A DNA stretch of 64,000 nt from Pseudomonas sp. PDM04 (GCF_014851765.1 NZ_JACVAI010000007.1:186001-250000); one strand, 5' to 3'; shown: positions 1 through 9,228, counted from the stretch's first letter. Made by a program: numbers and translations. The notes: generated from the sequence alone by a model not told the origin.

Positions 1-214
1 CGACGGTGTCCGTGCGCGGCAAGTCTTCGGCCACCACCCAGATCTCCAGCATGGCCTCGTATTCGAACGCATGCAGCGGGTGGGCATCACGCCACTGCTC
101 GAAGGCCTGGCGCTCTTGCTCGGTACAGTCGGATGCGTGCAAACGCATGCACCAATGCGCAGCGGCATCGGTAATGGCGTCGTATTCGGCTTCGGAGATA
201 GGGCTGTCGGTCAT
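1..214 (-). CDS. FecR-like anti-sigma regulator, N-terminal part (runs off left edge)
   Basis: The first 71 codons of a leftward gene are visible, starting at an ATG preceded by AGGA. The protein begins MTDSPISEAEYDAITDAAAH and continues with W-C-x-R-L, then E-R-Q-A-F-E-Q-W and H-x-x-A-F-E-Y. This is the pattern of the DUF4880 cytoplasmic domain at the N-terminus of FecR-family proteins. Such proteins sit in the inner membrane, bind an ECF sigma factor with the N-terminal part, and receive a signal from a TonB-dependent transducer. Its membrane segment and periplasmic part lie outside the window. A FecI-type sigma gene is usually directly upstream, but here the upstream neighbour is a terminator and a large toxin-like gene. 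Confidence 0.75.
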   Translation of the reverse strand, partial: MTDSPISEAEYDAITDAAAHWCMRLHASDCTEQERQAFEQWRDAHPLHAFEYEAMLEIWVVAEDLPRTDTV

Positions 215-312
215 TGACTCATCCTGATTTCCTGCATTCTAACCTTGAGAGGAAGTCGGCGAGAACTGCCGTCATGGCATTTACCCATCAAACAGCTGTT
301 TATTTTTACTGC

Positions 313-332
313 AAGCCCTGAAAACCGGGCTT
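313..332. terminator. Small hairpin AAGCCC/GGGCTT
   Basis: A 6-bp perfect stem with an 8-base loop lies between the toxin-like gene and fecR. It may add to the terminator next to it. No T-run follows it directly. Confidence 0.35.
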
Positions 333-360
333 TCCAGGCAGTATGCATAAACAGGGTGAA

Positions 361-399
361 AAAAAAGTCATGCGCAGACCGTCGGGTCTGCGCATTTTT
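361..399. terminator. Bidirectional Rho-independent terminator
   Basis: A 10-bp perfect stem (371-380 with 385-394, loop GTCG) is followed by T5 on the plus side and flanked by an A-run on the left. On the minus strand it would end the transcript of the toxin-like gene before fecR. Confidence 0.8.
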
Positions 400-422
400 G
401 TCGAGGGTGTTTAAAGAGAGGG

Positions 423-3400
423 TCAGGCCGGGTCGAGCTGCCGTCCCATGGCGCAGATCAAAAACGCCAGCGAGTCGGCATTGCGCAAAATGACGTCGAT
501 TCGGGAAGCCGGGTCGACCCGGTTCAAGAACGCGCTGCGTGCATCATCCATGGTCTTGCTCCGGGTCAGGGTCAGAATTTGCTTGCCCACATGTTCCAGC
601 CCCGGTATCGCGTCCAGGCTGATCCACGCGTTCAGCGTGCTGTTCCACTGCGCGAACAACGCTTCGCGGGGCGAGGCCAGCGACAGCGCGGTGCGCTGGA
701 AGTCCAGCTGTGACTGTTTCATCGCGGCGCCGTAGCCGGTGATGGGGGCAATGAGATCGCTGAATGGGCGCCTGGCCTCCAGTGTCGCGATATCCAATGC
801 CTTCGAGTAGATATGGGCAAACTCATGGATGAGGGTGGCGGCCTGGCTATGCCCCTCGACGTTGAAGGGCTCGGTCAGGCACGACTTGTACCAGTCGAGC
901 CCCTGATCGAAAAACCGCTCGGTGAAATGCACGAACCTGCGGGCGTCATCGTCCAGCACGAAGGCAATCAGGTTGGTGTCCAGGTGTCTGGTCGAACCGA
1001 CCACGAACCGCTCGGAATTCAGCAGGTCTTCGCCGGGGTCCACCAGGGCATTGCAGATCGGCACGATGGCTTGCTTGATCTTGTCGAGCAGGTCGAGATC
1101 GACACCGGTGACATCGAAAAAACCTTTGAGGAAGGTATCCAGGCGTGTGCCCGGACGCAATTTGCGCAGCTGCACCAGGTTGTGCAGGCTGTTGAACGCG
1201 TAATAGCGCGCCATGTCGATGGCCTGCACGATCAGCCGGGCCTTGTTCGGGTGCAGGGTGCGAATCTCATCCATGCCCCGGGCTTCAACGTTCAATACCC
1301 GGCGGGCCTGATAGTCGTACGCATAGCGATTGCGCAGGGTCGACAAGGCTTTGCCGTAGTGCACGGTGTGCGAGTCCAGGTCAATCGCCAGTTGCCGGCT
1401 CGAGGTGTTCGTCAGGAAAGGTCCGTTCGCCTCTTCGTTGAGGATGCGCCAGGCGACACCCGGTTTAGCGACGCGATACACCTTTCCGGCAATGGCGGCG
1501 TAGCGGTGTTTAGTCGCGGATTCGACATAGGTGCCATCGCGCGCGTCTTTTTTCAGGTCTTTCAACGCCACGGTCGTCACTTCGAAGGGCTGCAGCGTGG
1601 TGCGAGCCGGTGCGGTGGGGTGCACGTCCGACCACTGTGGGTCGACCTGGGGCGTTTCAACCGGCGGGGTGGGCGTCGTCGGCGGGTTGAGCAGTGGCGC
1701 ATCCAGCGACAGTTTCCCCAGCGATACCATTTGCGCGCCACCGCCGATGAATGACTTGAGGGCGCGCCTCCAGTGACGATTCTGCAGGGCCTCGGCCGAA
1801 TCCTTGAAGTCTTTGTAGGCGCCCCATAAAAACCGCAGGTAGGCCAACTTGCCGGGCAGTATGCCGGCGATCAGTTTGATACCGGCGCTGAACAGGTGCT
1901 TGGCAGCCTCCCAGTCCGACTGGCCGGAAGCCCGGGACTGACTGCCAAGCAGATGGGTCAGCAGGCGGGTGTTGTCGCCGAACCAGTGGGTCAGCAGATG
2001 ACCGTCTATGGGCGTGCTGCCCAGGGTCATCTCGCTCACCTCATCGACGCTGGACGCCAGCAGGTTGCGGAACGATGCCTGGTCGGTGTCCGGCAGGCGG
2101 CGAAGCACCAGGTCCTGGAGCGCGCCCGGGGTGTTGATCGCCGCCACCACGGCGGCCTCAGTGGCGAATTCGCTGAACAGCGGGCCGCTGTGGTAGGGCA
2201 CATACAGGATGTGCGGCCCGGTTTTTCCGGCACCGGGGCCGATCAGGTACAGGCCCAGGGCCTGGACGGCTTTGGCCCCGGCGGTCTTGATCAGCTCCAG
2301 GGGGCGTACCATCGCGGTGGCGCCCGCCACTGTGGCACGGGCGATGGCATCCGGCATGTCCAGCACCTGGGTGATCAGGTCGAAGGCGTTGGAGGACAGG
2401 TGTTGCTGCAGTTTCAGGCTGTGGGCGTGGTGCAGCAGTTGCCAGGGCAGTTGTCGAACGAAACGCAACTGGCGGGGGGCGGCCTGGGCGCCGCAGAGGG
2501 CTTCGGTGATTTTCTTTCCATAGTCGCCGGGGATGCTCAGTGACAGCAGCAATTGACTGACAGCGGCCGGGTTCAGACCTTCCGGCAGTGTCCGTGTGGT
2601 ATTGGAAGTGACCCGGAAACCGGTGCCTTGAGCGATATTGATGTGGTTCAGGGCGAATTCGGTCAGGGTCTGCGCCGGCCCGGCGAGTGCCAGGTTGGGG
2701 GCGATATCGATCTCGTCCGGATCCAGCGAGTGTCCGGGGAACCGCTTCGCCAGCAACCCCTTGAGGGTCTGGCGAACATAATCCTCGAGTGTCTGCAGAT
2801 TGTGCAGGTAGTCCTTGTCATCGGCCACGCTGTGGCGGTACTGCTCCAGCAACTCGATGTGCAGTTGCTGTTCGTCGACCGGTGCCAGGCCCAGCCAGGC
2901 CGGCAGGGATTGCTGGTGGCTGATGGCGTCGGCGATCCACTTGGCGCGGTGCAGGTTGGTGTCGATGAGTGTCTGGGTCAGCGCGTAGAACGCCTTGTTT
3001 TGCCGGGCGGCGCTCAGCTTCAACGACCGCAGTTGCTCGCAGCGCGCCAGGTACAGGTCGATGGCCGATTGCATGATGTGGTGCAGGACATTGCCCGAGA
3101 TCAGTTGAAACGAGTGGAGCGAGTAGCGTCGATGGAACAGGCGCTGGTCAGGGGCGAGGTTTTCCAGCAAAACCAGGCGCTGGTCGGAGTCCAGCAGGCG
3201 CAGGTTCAGTTGCTGGCGTGCGATGGCTAGCGACTCGAATACTTCCAGCCCCGCTGCCGGCGTCCACAGAATGGCACGTCCGGAGTGCTGGACATCGAGG
3301 CCGCCGCGCTCGGTCAGCAGCACGCATTGGGCCAGAGGCAGCAGCCTGTGCTCGCCGGAACATTCAAGGACCGGCGAAAAGACGTCCGGGTAGAAACCAC

Positions 3401-5204
3401 GGAGGGCGGGACGGCTTTTTCGGTCTGGCCGGTCCGGGTTGAACACTGTATCGACGAGGAACCAGTCAGGGTTGCGCAGGTGGGCGCTGAGTTCACGAAG
3501 AGCGGCTTCGCCCCGCAGGCCGACGGACAGCACATGGGCCAGGCGTTGCTTCATGTTTTCCAGGTACGCCCGTTGCGGTGCCGGCGCCGCCACTGGCTGT
3601 GCGGCAAATTCGCTGCGCACCGGTAACTCGACATCGCGATAGGTCTTGGCATGAGCTGCCGCCGTATCCGCCAGTACCCTGGAGGGTTGCTCACCCGACA
3701 GCACCGGGCGGGTGCTCCAGCGCCCCTTGGCGTCCAGCGCCAGCAAGTGTTCGCTGAGCATGGCGCGGATATCCAGCGCCTTGTCGAAAAAGGCCTGGAT
3801 ATCGACGATGCCGTCGCTGTGGCGGAACACCTGAAAAGCGTACTCCAGGTTTTGCAGCTGTTTGTCGATGATCGCTTCGAAGAGGCTGGTGAACACCGAG
3901 CCGGTCAGGGCCGCGCCAGACACTTGCGCCTGTTCGAAACCGATGAACCGCGCGCGTTCTTCCAGGCTCAGGAGGTCATACAGCTCATCGTCGTGCCCGG
4001 CCGACGTGGACTTTTCCTGCAAGGTGTTTTTCAGGTCCTGATAGTCCTTGAGCACCTGCAAGCCTTGCGCAGGGGTATAGAGAAACGCGTTGGCACTGTC
4101 CTGGCTGATCATCAGCGAACCGGCGAGTTCGACGTGGTTGGCCGGGTATTCCCAGAGGCGCACCGTTTCGAGTGTGAGTGCCGAAGCCGTTCCGGCAGTG
4201 CCGTCGATCAGCGGTTGCAGGGCACGGGCCTGTTCGGCGGTAATGATCTGCGCTTCGCGCTTGAGCAGCAGTTGCGCCCGTGCCTTTTCGCGCAGGGCCC
4301 GGCTGAAGAATGCCCGCCGGGTGGCGCCGTCGAAGCTCACGTCATTCCAGAAGCGCTGCAGGTGCGCAGCCAAATGGCGGGTCAGGTTGTCGGCGGTGCC
4401 AGTGATCAGGGATTCCCATTGCTGCTGGTCGGTGGTCAGGGGTTTTCTTTGCGGATGGTAGAACTCAGGGCGCTGCCCGATCGGCCAGCGCCGATGGCGG
4501 TAATACGAGAGCAGCGCCTCGCTCAACGACCGGGAGCCGATCCAGCGCCGGGTGGGGACATGGCGCGGGGTGGCTTCAGCGTAGAAATCGACCCGGGTGC
4601 GACGCTGGTCCAGGCCGGGGAATGCCGCTTTCAACGCTTCATCGAGTACCGTATCGAGCATCGTGGCCAGGCTCGGCAGTTGTTGCAGTTCGTCGAGCAG
4701 CGCCTGGTCGTTGCTGTGCTGGTGGCTCGTGACAAGGGCCTGTTGGTCGCTGAAAACGTCCCCGTCGATGGTCTCGAAACCGACCTTGATCTCATTGGAC
4801 GCCGCCAGCGTCTTGCGCGCGGACAAGCTCATGAAGGCCAGCAGGTCATCGTCTTCACCGGCGCTGTCGAGCTGGCGCTTGAGGTGCTCGGTCAGGCGGG
4901 TGCGGCTGTCGAACTTGCGGATACCGCCGTAGGGGGTGTAGAGAATTTCGCCCTTCTCGTCGGGCGTCGAACTCAACACGAAGCAGCCCGCGAGGGGGAG
5001 CGACAGGGTGCCGGTGCTGACCCGGATGCGCTCGGCGAGCATCGGGGGCGTCTGCTGGCTGCGCAGCGTGTGACTGGCCAGCTTCAGGTGGCTGAACCAC
5101 TGGAAGTCCTTGCGCGTCAGTCCGTGGATTTTGCCCAGGTCAGTCCAGTGGCCGGGCGATTGCAAGGCTTGGGGAAAGAGCAGGGGGGTGGCAGGTGTAG
5201 GCAT
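423..5204 (-). CDS. Giant dermonecrotic-toxin-like (DUF6543-type) protein with M35-like metalloprotease end
   Basis: This 1593-residue protein has no signal peptide. A unit with the pattern I/F-L-Y/W-T/V-P-x-x-G-x-x-x-F/L recurs four times, at about residues 87, 374, 645 and 999. Each unit lies in a block of roughly 270-350 residues, matching the large DUF6543 'dermonecrotic toxin domain' proteins of pseudomonads. A proline-rich linker is present near residues 1200-1230. The C-terminus holds HEFAH (1460-1464), Asp1471 and N-A-D (1575-1577), the layout of M35 (aspzincin) zinc endopeptidases. From this I infer a secreted or injected effector with a protease warhead; the target and export route are not visible. 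No immunity gene is recognisable next to it. The start is the ATG at 5204; the Shine-Dalgarno sequence is weak and lies in a hairpin. Confidence 0.8.
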   Translation of the reverse strand: MPTPATPLLFPQALQSPGHWTDLGKIHGLTRKDFQWFSHLKLASHTLRSQQTPPMLAERIRVSTGTLSLPLAGCFVLSSTPDEKGEILYTPYGGIRKFDSRTRLTEHLKRQLDSAGEDDDLLAFMSLSARKTLAASNEIKVGFETIDGDVFSDQQALVTSHQHSNDQALLDELQQLPSLATMLDTVLDEALKAAFPGLDQRRTRVDFYAEATPRHVPTRRWIGSRSLSEALLSYYRHRRWPIGQRPEFYHPQRKPLTTDQQQWESLITGTADNLTRHLAAHLQRFWNDVSFDGATRRAFFSRALREKARAQLLLKREAQIITAEQARALQPLIDGTAGTASALTLETVRLWEYPANHVELAGSLMISQDSANAFLYTPAQGLQVLKDYQDLKNTLQEKSTSAGHDDELYDLLSLEERARFIGFEQAQVSGAALTGSVFTSLFEAIIDKQLQNLEYAFQVFRHSDGIVDIQAFFDKALDIRAMLSEHLLALDAKGRWSTRPVLSGEQPSRVLADTAAAHAKTYRDVELPVRSEFAAQPVAAPAPQRAYLENMKQRLAHVLSVGLRGEAALRELSAHLRNPDWFLVDTVFNPDRPDRKSRPALRGFYPDVFSPVLECSGEHRLLPLAQCVLLTERGGLDVQHSGRAILWTPAAGLEVFESLAIARQQLNLRLLDSDQRLVLLENLAPDQRLFHRRYSLHSFQLISGNVLHHIMQSAIDLYLARCEQLRSLKLSAARQNKAFYALTQTLIDTNLHRAKWIADAISHQQSLPAWLGLAPVDEQQLHIELLEQYRHSVADDKDYLHNLQTLEDYVRQTLKGLLAKRFPGHSLDPDEIDIAPNLALAGPAQTLTEFALNHINIAQGTGFRVTSNTTRTLPEGLNPAAVSQLLLSLSIPGDYGKKITEALCGAQAAPRQLRFVRQLPWQLLHHAHSLKLQQHLSSNAFDLITQVLDMPDAIARATVAGATAMVRPLELIKTAGAKAVQALGLYLIGPGAGKTGPHILYVPYHSGPLFSEFATEAAVVAAINTPGALQDLVLRRLPDTDQASFRNLLASSVDEVSEMTLGSTPIDGHLLTHWFGDNTRLLTHLLGSQSRASGQSDWEAAKHLFSAGIKLIAGILPGKLAYLRFLWGAYKDFKDSAEALQNRHWRRALKSFIGGGAQMVSLGKLSLDAPLLNPPTTPTPPVETPQVDPQWSDVHPTAPARTTLQPFEVTTVALKDLKKDARDGTYVESATKHRYAAIAGKVYRVAKPGVAWRILNEEANGPFLTNTSSRQLAIDLDSHTVHYGKALSTLRNRYAYDYQARRVLNVEARGMDEIRTLHPNKARLIVQAIDMARYYAFNSLHNLVQLRKLRPGTRLDTFLKGFFDVTGVDLDLLDKIKQAIVPICNALVDPGEDLLNSERFVVGSTRHLDTNLIAFVLDDDARRFVHFTERFFDQGLDWYKSCLTEPFNVEGHSQAATLIHEFAHIYSKALDIATLEARRPFSDLIAPITGYGAAMKQSQLDFQRTALSLASPREALFAQWNSTLNAWISLDAIPGLEHVGKQILTLTRSKTMDDARSAFLNRVDPASRIDVILRNADSLAFLICAMGRQLDPA

Positions 5205-5260
5205 GGTCGAGTCTCGTGCAGGGCGCCGCTGGGTGCGCCGTTGAGGTGAGCCTCGAGACT
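5205..5260 (-). promoter_or_regulatory. Structured 5' leader of the toxin-like gene
   Basis: AGTCTCG (5210-5216) and CGAGACT (5254-5260) form perfect 7-base arms. Inside them GGCGC (5222-5226) pairs with GCGCC (5235-5239). On the minus strand the nested hairpin ends 5 bases before the ATG and would hold the only purine-rich ribosome-binding sequence in a stem. Confidence 0.4.
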
Positions 5261-5424
5261 AAAAGCTGCCGCCGCCGCGCAGGCGGTAGATAGTTAACGC
5301 ACCGTCGATGGCTGGCGCTGTGCGCCGGTTGCGGGCAGAGGTTGACAGGCTGCCGGTCTCGCGTGGTAAATCAGCGGGTCTTCACACGCTGTTGCCCCCT
5401 CCAATAATCAGTCTGGAGCTTCAG

Positions 5425-6465
5425 ATGTCTGCGCCACACGATCAAGTGTCTACTGCTGTCTCGCACAACCTGGGCCTCGACGAGCTGACGGGGTTGCTTG
5501 AGAAGATCTTTCTGCGCCATGGCACCTCGCCGGAGGTCGCCCGGGTGCTGGCGCAAAACTGTGCCGGCGCCGAGCGCGACGGTGCGCACAGCCATGGTGT
5601 TTTCCGCATCCCCGGTTACGTGTCGACCCTCAAGAGCGGCTGGGTCAACGGCCAGGCCGTACCGGTGGTCGAGGACGTGGCATCCGGGTTCGTCCGTGTC
5701 GATGCCGGCAACGGTTTCGCCCAGCCAGCCCTGGCGGCCGCGCGCGGCTTGCTGGTGGAAAAGGCCCGCAGTGCCGGTATCGCGGTACTGGCGATTCGTA
5801 ATTCACACCATTTCGCGGCGTTGTGGCCGGACGTCGAACCGTTCGCCTATGAAGGGCTGGTGGCGTTGAGCGTGGTCAACAGCATGACCTGCGTGGTGCC
5901 GCACGGCGCCGATCGTCCGCTGTTCGGCACCAACCCGATTGCCTTCGCCGCGCCACGGGCCGACGGCGACCCGATCGTCTTCGACCTGGCGACCAGCGCC
6001 ATCGCCCATGGCGATGTGCAGATCGCCGCGCGCAAGGGCGAACGCCTGCCGGCGGGCATGGGGGTGGACGGCCTCGGCCAGCCGACTCAGGACCCGAAGG
6101 CGATCCTCGAGGGCGGCGCGTTGCTGCCGTTTGGCGGGCACAAAGGCTCGGCGCTGTCGATGATGGTGGAGTTGCTGGCGGCGGCGTTGACCGGCGGCCA
6201 TTTTTCTTTCGAGTTCGACTGGTCTAACCACCCTGGTGCCAGGACGCCATGGACCGGACAACTGTTGATCGTGATCGACCCGAGCAAGGCGGCAGGGCAG
6301 AGCTTCGCCGAGCGCAGCCAGGAACTGGTGCGGCAGATGCATGGTGTGGGGCTCAAGCGATTGCCGGGCGATCGTCGGCATCACCAGCGGGCGAAATCCG
6401 TGGCACAGGGGATTGCGCTGGATGAAGCGACGTTAGCGAATTTGCGTGAATTGGCGGGCGACTGA
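5425..6465 (+). CDS. dpkA: Delta1-piperideine-2-carboxylate / delta1-pyrroline-2-carboxylate reductase
   Basis: A 346-residue member of the malate/L-lactate dehydrogenase-like (Ldh2) NAD(P)H oxidoreductase family. It reduces the cyclic imines of D-lysine and D-proline catabolism to L-pipecolate and L-proline. Conserved blocks include RDGAHSHGVFR, NSHHFAALWPDVEP, H-G-x-x-x-P-L-F-G-T-N-P-I and PFGGHKGSALSMMVE, which I recognise from Pseudomonas DpkA. The ATG at 5425 is chosen because GGAG lies 6 bases upstream; an in-frame start at 5308 would add 39 poorly conserved-looking residues. It is transcribed away from the toxin-like gene. Confidence 0.9.
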   Translation: MSAPHDQVSTAVSHNLGLDELTGLLEKIFLRHGTSPEVARVLAQNCAGAERDGAHSHGVFRIPGYVSTLKSGWVNGQAVPVVEDVASGFVRVDAGNGFAQPALAAARGLLVEKARSAGIAVLAIRNSHHFAALWPDVEPFAYEGLVALSVVNSMTCVVPHGADRPLFGTNPIAFAAPRADGDPIVFDLATSAIAHGDVQIAARKGERLPAGMGVDGLGQPTQDPKAILEGGALLPFGGHKGSALSMMVELLAAALTGGHFSFEFDWSNHPGARTPWTGQLLIVIDPSKAAGQSFAERSQELVRQMHGVGLKRLPGDRRHHQRAKSVAQGIALDEATLANLRELAGD

Positions 6466-6497
6466 CAGGCTGCAAATCCGCTGACTGGGGGCACTCC

Positions 6498-6526
6498 CCG
6501 TGGAACCGAGCGGGCTCGTTCCACGG
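6498..6526. terminator. Palindromic hairpin between dpkA and the DUF883 gene
   Basis: CCGTGGAAC pairs with GTTCCACGG around a GAGC-type core. It lies between convergent genes and probably acts as a terminator or a diverged REP. Confidence 0.6.
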
Positions 6527-6537
6527 AGAGGTTCGTC

Positions 6538-6855
6538 TTACTTGCGGCCCAGCAGCAGACCCACCACCAGCCCGAACCCGGCGGAAATCGCCACGGTCTG
6601 CCATGGATGGCCACCAATGTAGGTCTCGGTGGCTTCGACCGCGGGCAAGGTGCGGTCGCGAACGCTGGTCACCGAGTCGCGTGCCTGCTGCAGTTTCTGG
6701 GCAATCTGCCCGCGCAGCGTGTCGGCTTCTTCACCGACCAGCGAAGCGCTGCTCTTGAGCAATTTTTCCGATTCTTCGATCAACGCCTGAAGCTCGCTGA
6801 AGGCCTGATCCTTGATTTGATCTTCGGCAGCTTGTGCGACGGTTTTCCGGGCCAT
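6538..6855 (-). CDS. DUF883/ElaB-YqjD-like membrane-anchored protein
   Basis: A 105-residue protein with a long charged amphipathic helix (about residues 5-75), then G-G-H-P-W and a single C-terminal transmembrane helix ending L-L-L-G-R-K. This is the layout of the ElaB/YqjD/DUF883 family, whose E. coli members are inner-membrane proteins that bind ribosomes in stationary phase. The ATG at 6855 (MARKTVAQ) is preceded by AAGGAGT, which favours it over an in-frame start 12 codons upstream. Confidence 0.85.
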   Translation of the reverse strand: MARKTVAQAAEDQIKDQAFSELQALIEESEKLLKSSASLVGEEADTLRGQIAQKLQQARDSVTSVRDRTLPAVEATETYIGGHPWQTVAISAGFGLVVGLLLGRK

Positions 6856-7017
6856 TGGGTTACTCCTTGAGGATGAATGGGCAGTGAACAATGGAGTCTG
6901 TGGTGACGGTAAAAGTTGCAGCGATTTTGCGTACGGGCTCGATCCAGAAGAAATCCAGCGCGGGGGATTTCTTCCTACAGTGTAAGATGACGGCTATTTA
7001 CGCAGCAGGTAATTCCC

Positions 7018-7272
7018 ATGAGCTTCAATCTGGCCAATAAACCCCTTGCCGAACGTGCGGCGCTGGAAGACGAGAAGTCGCGCCTGTTCGAACTCTGGCA
7101 GAACAACCTCGGCAAAGCCAAGGGCGAGGCGGCACGGCTGTTCGGCGAACGGGCCAAGCGTAAAGGCAAATGGGCCGAGTGGGTTCGGGCCGAACTCGAC
7201 GGCATGTCGCCCCCGGAATACGCCAACATGGTGCGCAGTGAAGTCAACCGTTTGATGGCGGCCAGCAAGTAA
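7018..7272 (+). CDS. Small conserved hypothetical protein
   Basis: An 84-residue, highly charged protein, mostly predicted helical, with K/R-rich stretches (RAKRKGKWAEW). No signal peptide or membrane segment. The Shine-Dalgarno sequence is modest (GCAGG upstream of the ATG). I do not recognise a functional domain. It converges with the LysR gene downstream with 9 bases between stops. Confidence 0.7.
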   Translation: MSFNLANKPLAERAALEDEKSRLFELWQNNLGKAKGEAARLFGERAKRKGKWAEWVRAELDGMSPPEYANMVRSEVNRLMAASK

Positions 7273-7281
7273 GGCCGGGCC

Positions 7282-8190
7282 TCAGGCGAAACAGGCGACA
7301 ATCGCCTCGCGGACCTTTAACACCACCGGATCCAGCTGTGTGCTGGTGCGCCAGCCCAGTTCGACCGGATAGCGCGGCAGCGCCAAAGGGCAGGGCAGCA
7401 AGGCCAGGCCGCTCAACGCCGCGATGCTGCGGGCGGCATGCGCCGGAATGGTCGCCACCGCCTGGCTGCCCTTGAGCAAGTGCGGCAGCGCCGCGAAATG
7501 CGTGGTCGAAGCGCAAACGCGCCGGCTCAGGCCCAACGCCGCCAGGCCCTCATCGGTGATCCCGATAAAACCGCCCGAGGACACCAGAATGTGCTCGCGC
7601 GCGACAAACTCCTCCAGGCTCAGTTGCTGTTGCCCTTCGTCCAGGCTGATCGGATCGACCAGGCACTGGTAATCGCCTTCGCCCAGTACCTGCCGGCTGA
7701 GCAGGCGTTCGGCAAATCCGCCGGCGGTGATCGCCAGGTCGATGCTGCGCTCCATCAGCGCCTGAGCGACGATCTGGCTGTGGGTCTGGCGAAAGATCAG
7801 GCGCAACTTCGGCGCGCAGCGGGCAATTTCTTCGATCAGGCGACGGCCGTAGGCAATTTCGAAATCATCCGACAACCCGACCGTCACCGAACGGCCGTCG
7901 TATTGATGCGCCGCCGGATCGACCATCGCCAGGCTCTGCCGACATTTGTTCAAGGCTTCGCTGACCACCGGTTTCAATTGGTTGGCCTGGAGCGTGGGCG
8001 CCAGCCCGCGGCCCGTGCGCACGAACAGCTGATCACCATACACCTCGCGCAACCGGCGCAAGGCCGCGCTGACGGCTGACTGCGTCACGCCCAGGCGCAG
8101 GGCCGCACGGCTGGCGCTGGATTCTTCATGCAAGGCTTCGAAGACTTTGAGCAAGTTGAGGTCGAGTGTTGCGATATTCATTTGATTCAT
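7282..8190 (-). CDS. LysR-family regulator, divergent from nitrilase
   Basis: A 302-residue LysR protein. The N-terminal helix-turn-helix is at about residues 10-65 (SSASRAALRLGVTQSAVSAA), followed by a periplasmic-binding-like effector domain from about residue 95. It lies back to back with the nitrilase gene with 84 bases between them, the usual arrangement of a LysR regulator and its target. I infer that it controls the nitrilase gene. An internal Met at codon 4 is an alternative start; neither has a clear Shine-Dalgarno sequence. Confidence 0.85.
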   Translation of the reverse strand: MNQMNIATLDLNLLKVFEALHEESSASRAALRLGVTQSAVSAALRRLREVYGDQLFVRTGRGLAPTLQANQLKPVVSEALNKCRQSLAMVDPAAHQYDGRSVTVGLSDDFEIAYGRRLIEEIARCAPKLRLIFRQTHSQIVAQALMERSIDLAITAGGFAERLLSRQVLGEGDYQCLVDPISLDEGQQQLSLEEFVAREHILVSSGGFIGITDEGLAALGLSRRVCASTTHFAALPHLLKGSQAVATIPAHAARSIAALSGLALLPCPLALPRYPVELGWRTSTQLDPVVLKVREAIVACFA

Positions 8191-8274
8191 ATCATTCAGC
8201 AGTGAGGCGGGCTTTATTCATGATCCCGTGGCGCCGGAGAATGAGCAACACCTGAAGTGAATGGAGAGATCGCA

Positions 8275-9198
8275 ATGCCCAAATCAATCGTTGCTGCGCT
8301 GCAGATCGGCGCTTTGCCCGGCGGCAAGGCGCAAACCCTGGAACAGATTCTCTCGTATGAAAGCGCCATCGTTGAATCGGGCGCCGCGCTGGTGGTCATG
8401 CCCGAAGCGCTGTTGGGCGGCTACCCGAAAGGCGAGGGGTTTGGCACTCAACTGGGTTATCGACTGCCCGAAGGTCGTGAAGCCTTCGCCCGCTATTTTG
8501 CCAACGCCATCGATGTGCCCGGCGCGGAAACCGACGCGCTGGCCGGGCTCGCGACGCGGACCGGGGCGAACCTGGTGATCGGTGTGATCGAACGTGCCGG
8601 CAGCACCCTGTATTGCACCGCGTTGTATTTCGATCCGCAGGCCGGGTTGGTGGCCAAGCATCGCAAATTGATGCCGACCGGTACGGAACGCTTGATCTGG
8701 GGCAAGGGCGATGGTTCGACCCTGCCGGTGATCGACAGCCAGGTCGGACGCCTCGGCGCGGTGGTGTGTTGGGAAAACATGATGCCGCTGCTGCGCACCG
8801 CGATGTACGCCAAGGGGATCGAGGTGTGGTGCGCGCCAACGGTGGACGAGCGCGACATGTGGCAGGTCAGCATGCGCCATATTGCCCATGAGGGCCGGTG
8901 TTTCGTGGTCAGTGCCTGCCAGGTTCAGGACTCCCCGCAAGCGCTGGGGGTGGAAATCGCCAACTGGCCGGCGGACCGCCCGTTGATAGCCGGCGGCAGC
9001 GTGATCGTCGGACCGATGGGCGACGTCCTCGCCGGACCGCTGCGGGGCGGCGCTGGATTGATCAGCGCTGAAATCGACACCGACGAGTTGGTCCGCGCGC
9101 GGTATGACTACGACGTAGTGGGCCACTATGCGCGGCCGGACGTGTTCGAGTTGACGGTGGATGAGCGGGCCAGGCCAGGGGTCAAGTTCACCGGTTGA
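8275..9198 (+). CDS. Nitrilase-family carbon-nitrogen hydrolase
   Basis: A 307-residue protein with the full nitrilase catalytic set: Glu44 (in PEALLGGYPKG), Lys131 (in KHRKLMPTGTERLIWGKGDG) and Cys165 (in VVCWENMMPLLR). The CWEN sequence after the nucleophile and the KLMPT-ER-WGxGDG block are typical of true nitrilases (nitrile to carboxylate and ammonia) rather than amidases. The substrate is not predictable. The ATG at 8275 has GGAGAG 7-8 bases upstream; an in-frame ATG at 8257 lies before that site and is less likely. Confidence 0.87.
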   Translation: MPKSIVAALQIGALPGGKAQTLEQILSYESAIVESGAALVVMPEALLGGYPKGEGFGTQLGYRLPEGREAFARYFANAIDVPGAETDALAGLATRTGANLVIGVIERAGSTLYCTALYFDPQAGLVAKHRKLMPTGTERLIWGKGDGSTLPVIDSQVGRLGAVVCWENMMPLLRTAMYAKGIEVWCAPTVDERDMWQVSMRHIAHEGRCFVVSACQVQDSPQALGVEIANWPADRPLIAGGSVIVGPMGDVLAGPLRGGAGLISAEIDTDELVRARYDYDVVGHYARPDVFELTVDERARPGVKFTG

Positions 9199-9228
9199 AC
9201 CTGTTGTCCTTAGTCGACACATCACTCT

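Noticed and set aside
3651..5249. Long plus-strand frame (532 codons) opposite the giant toxin gene
   Set aside because: It is an antisense shadow. It lacks a ribosome-binding site and any recognisable domain, and the minus-strand gene has clear domains.
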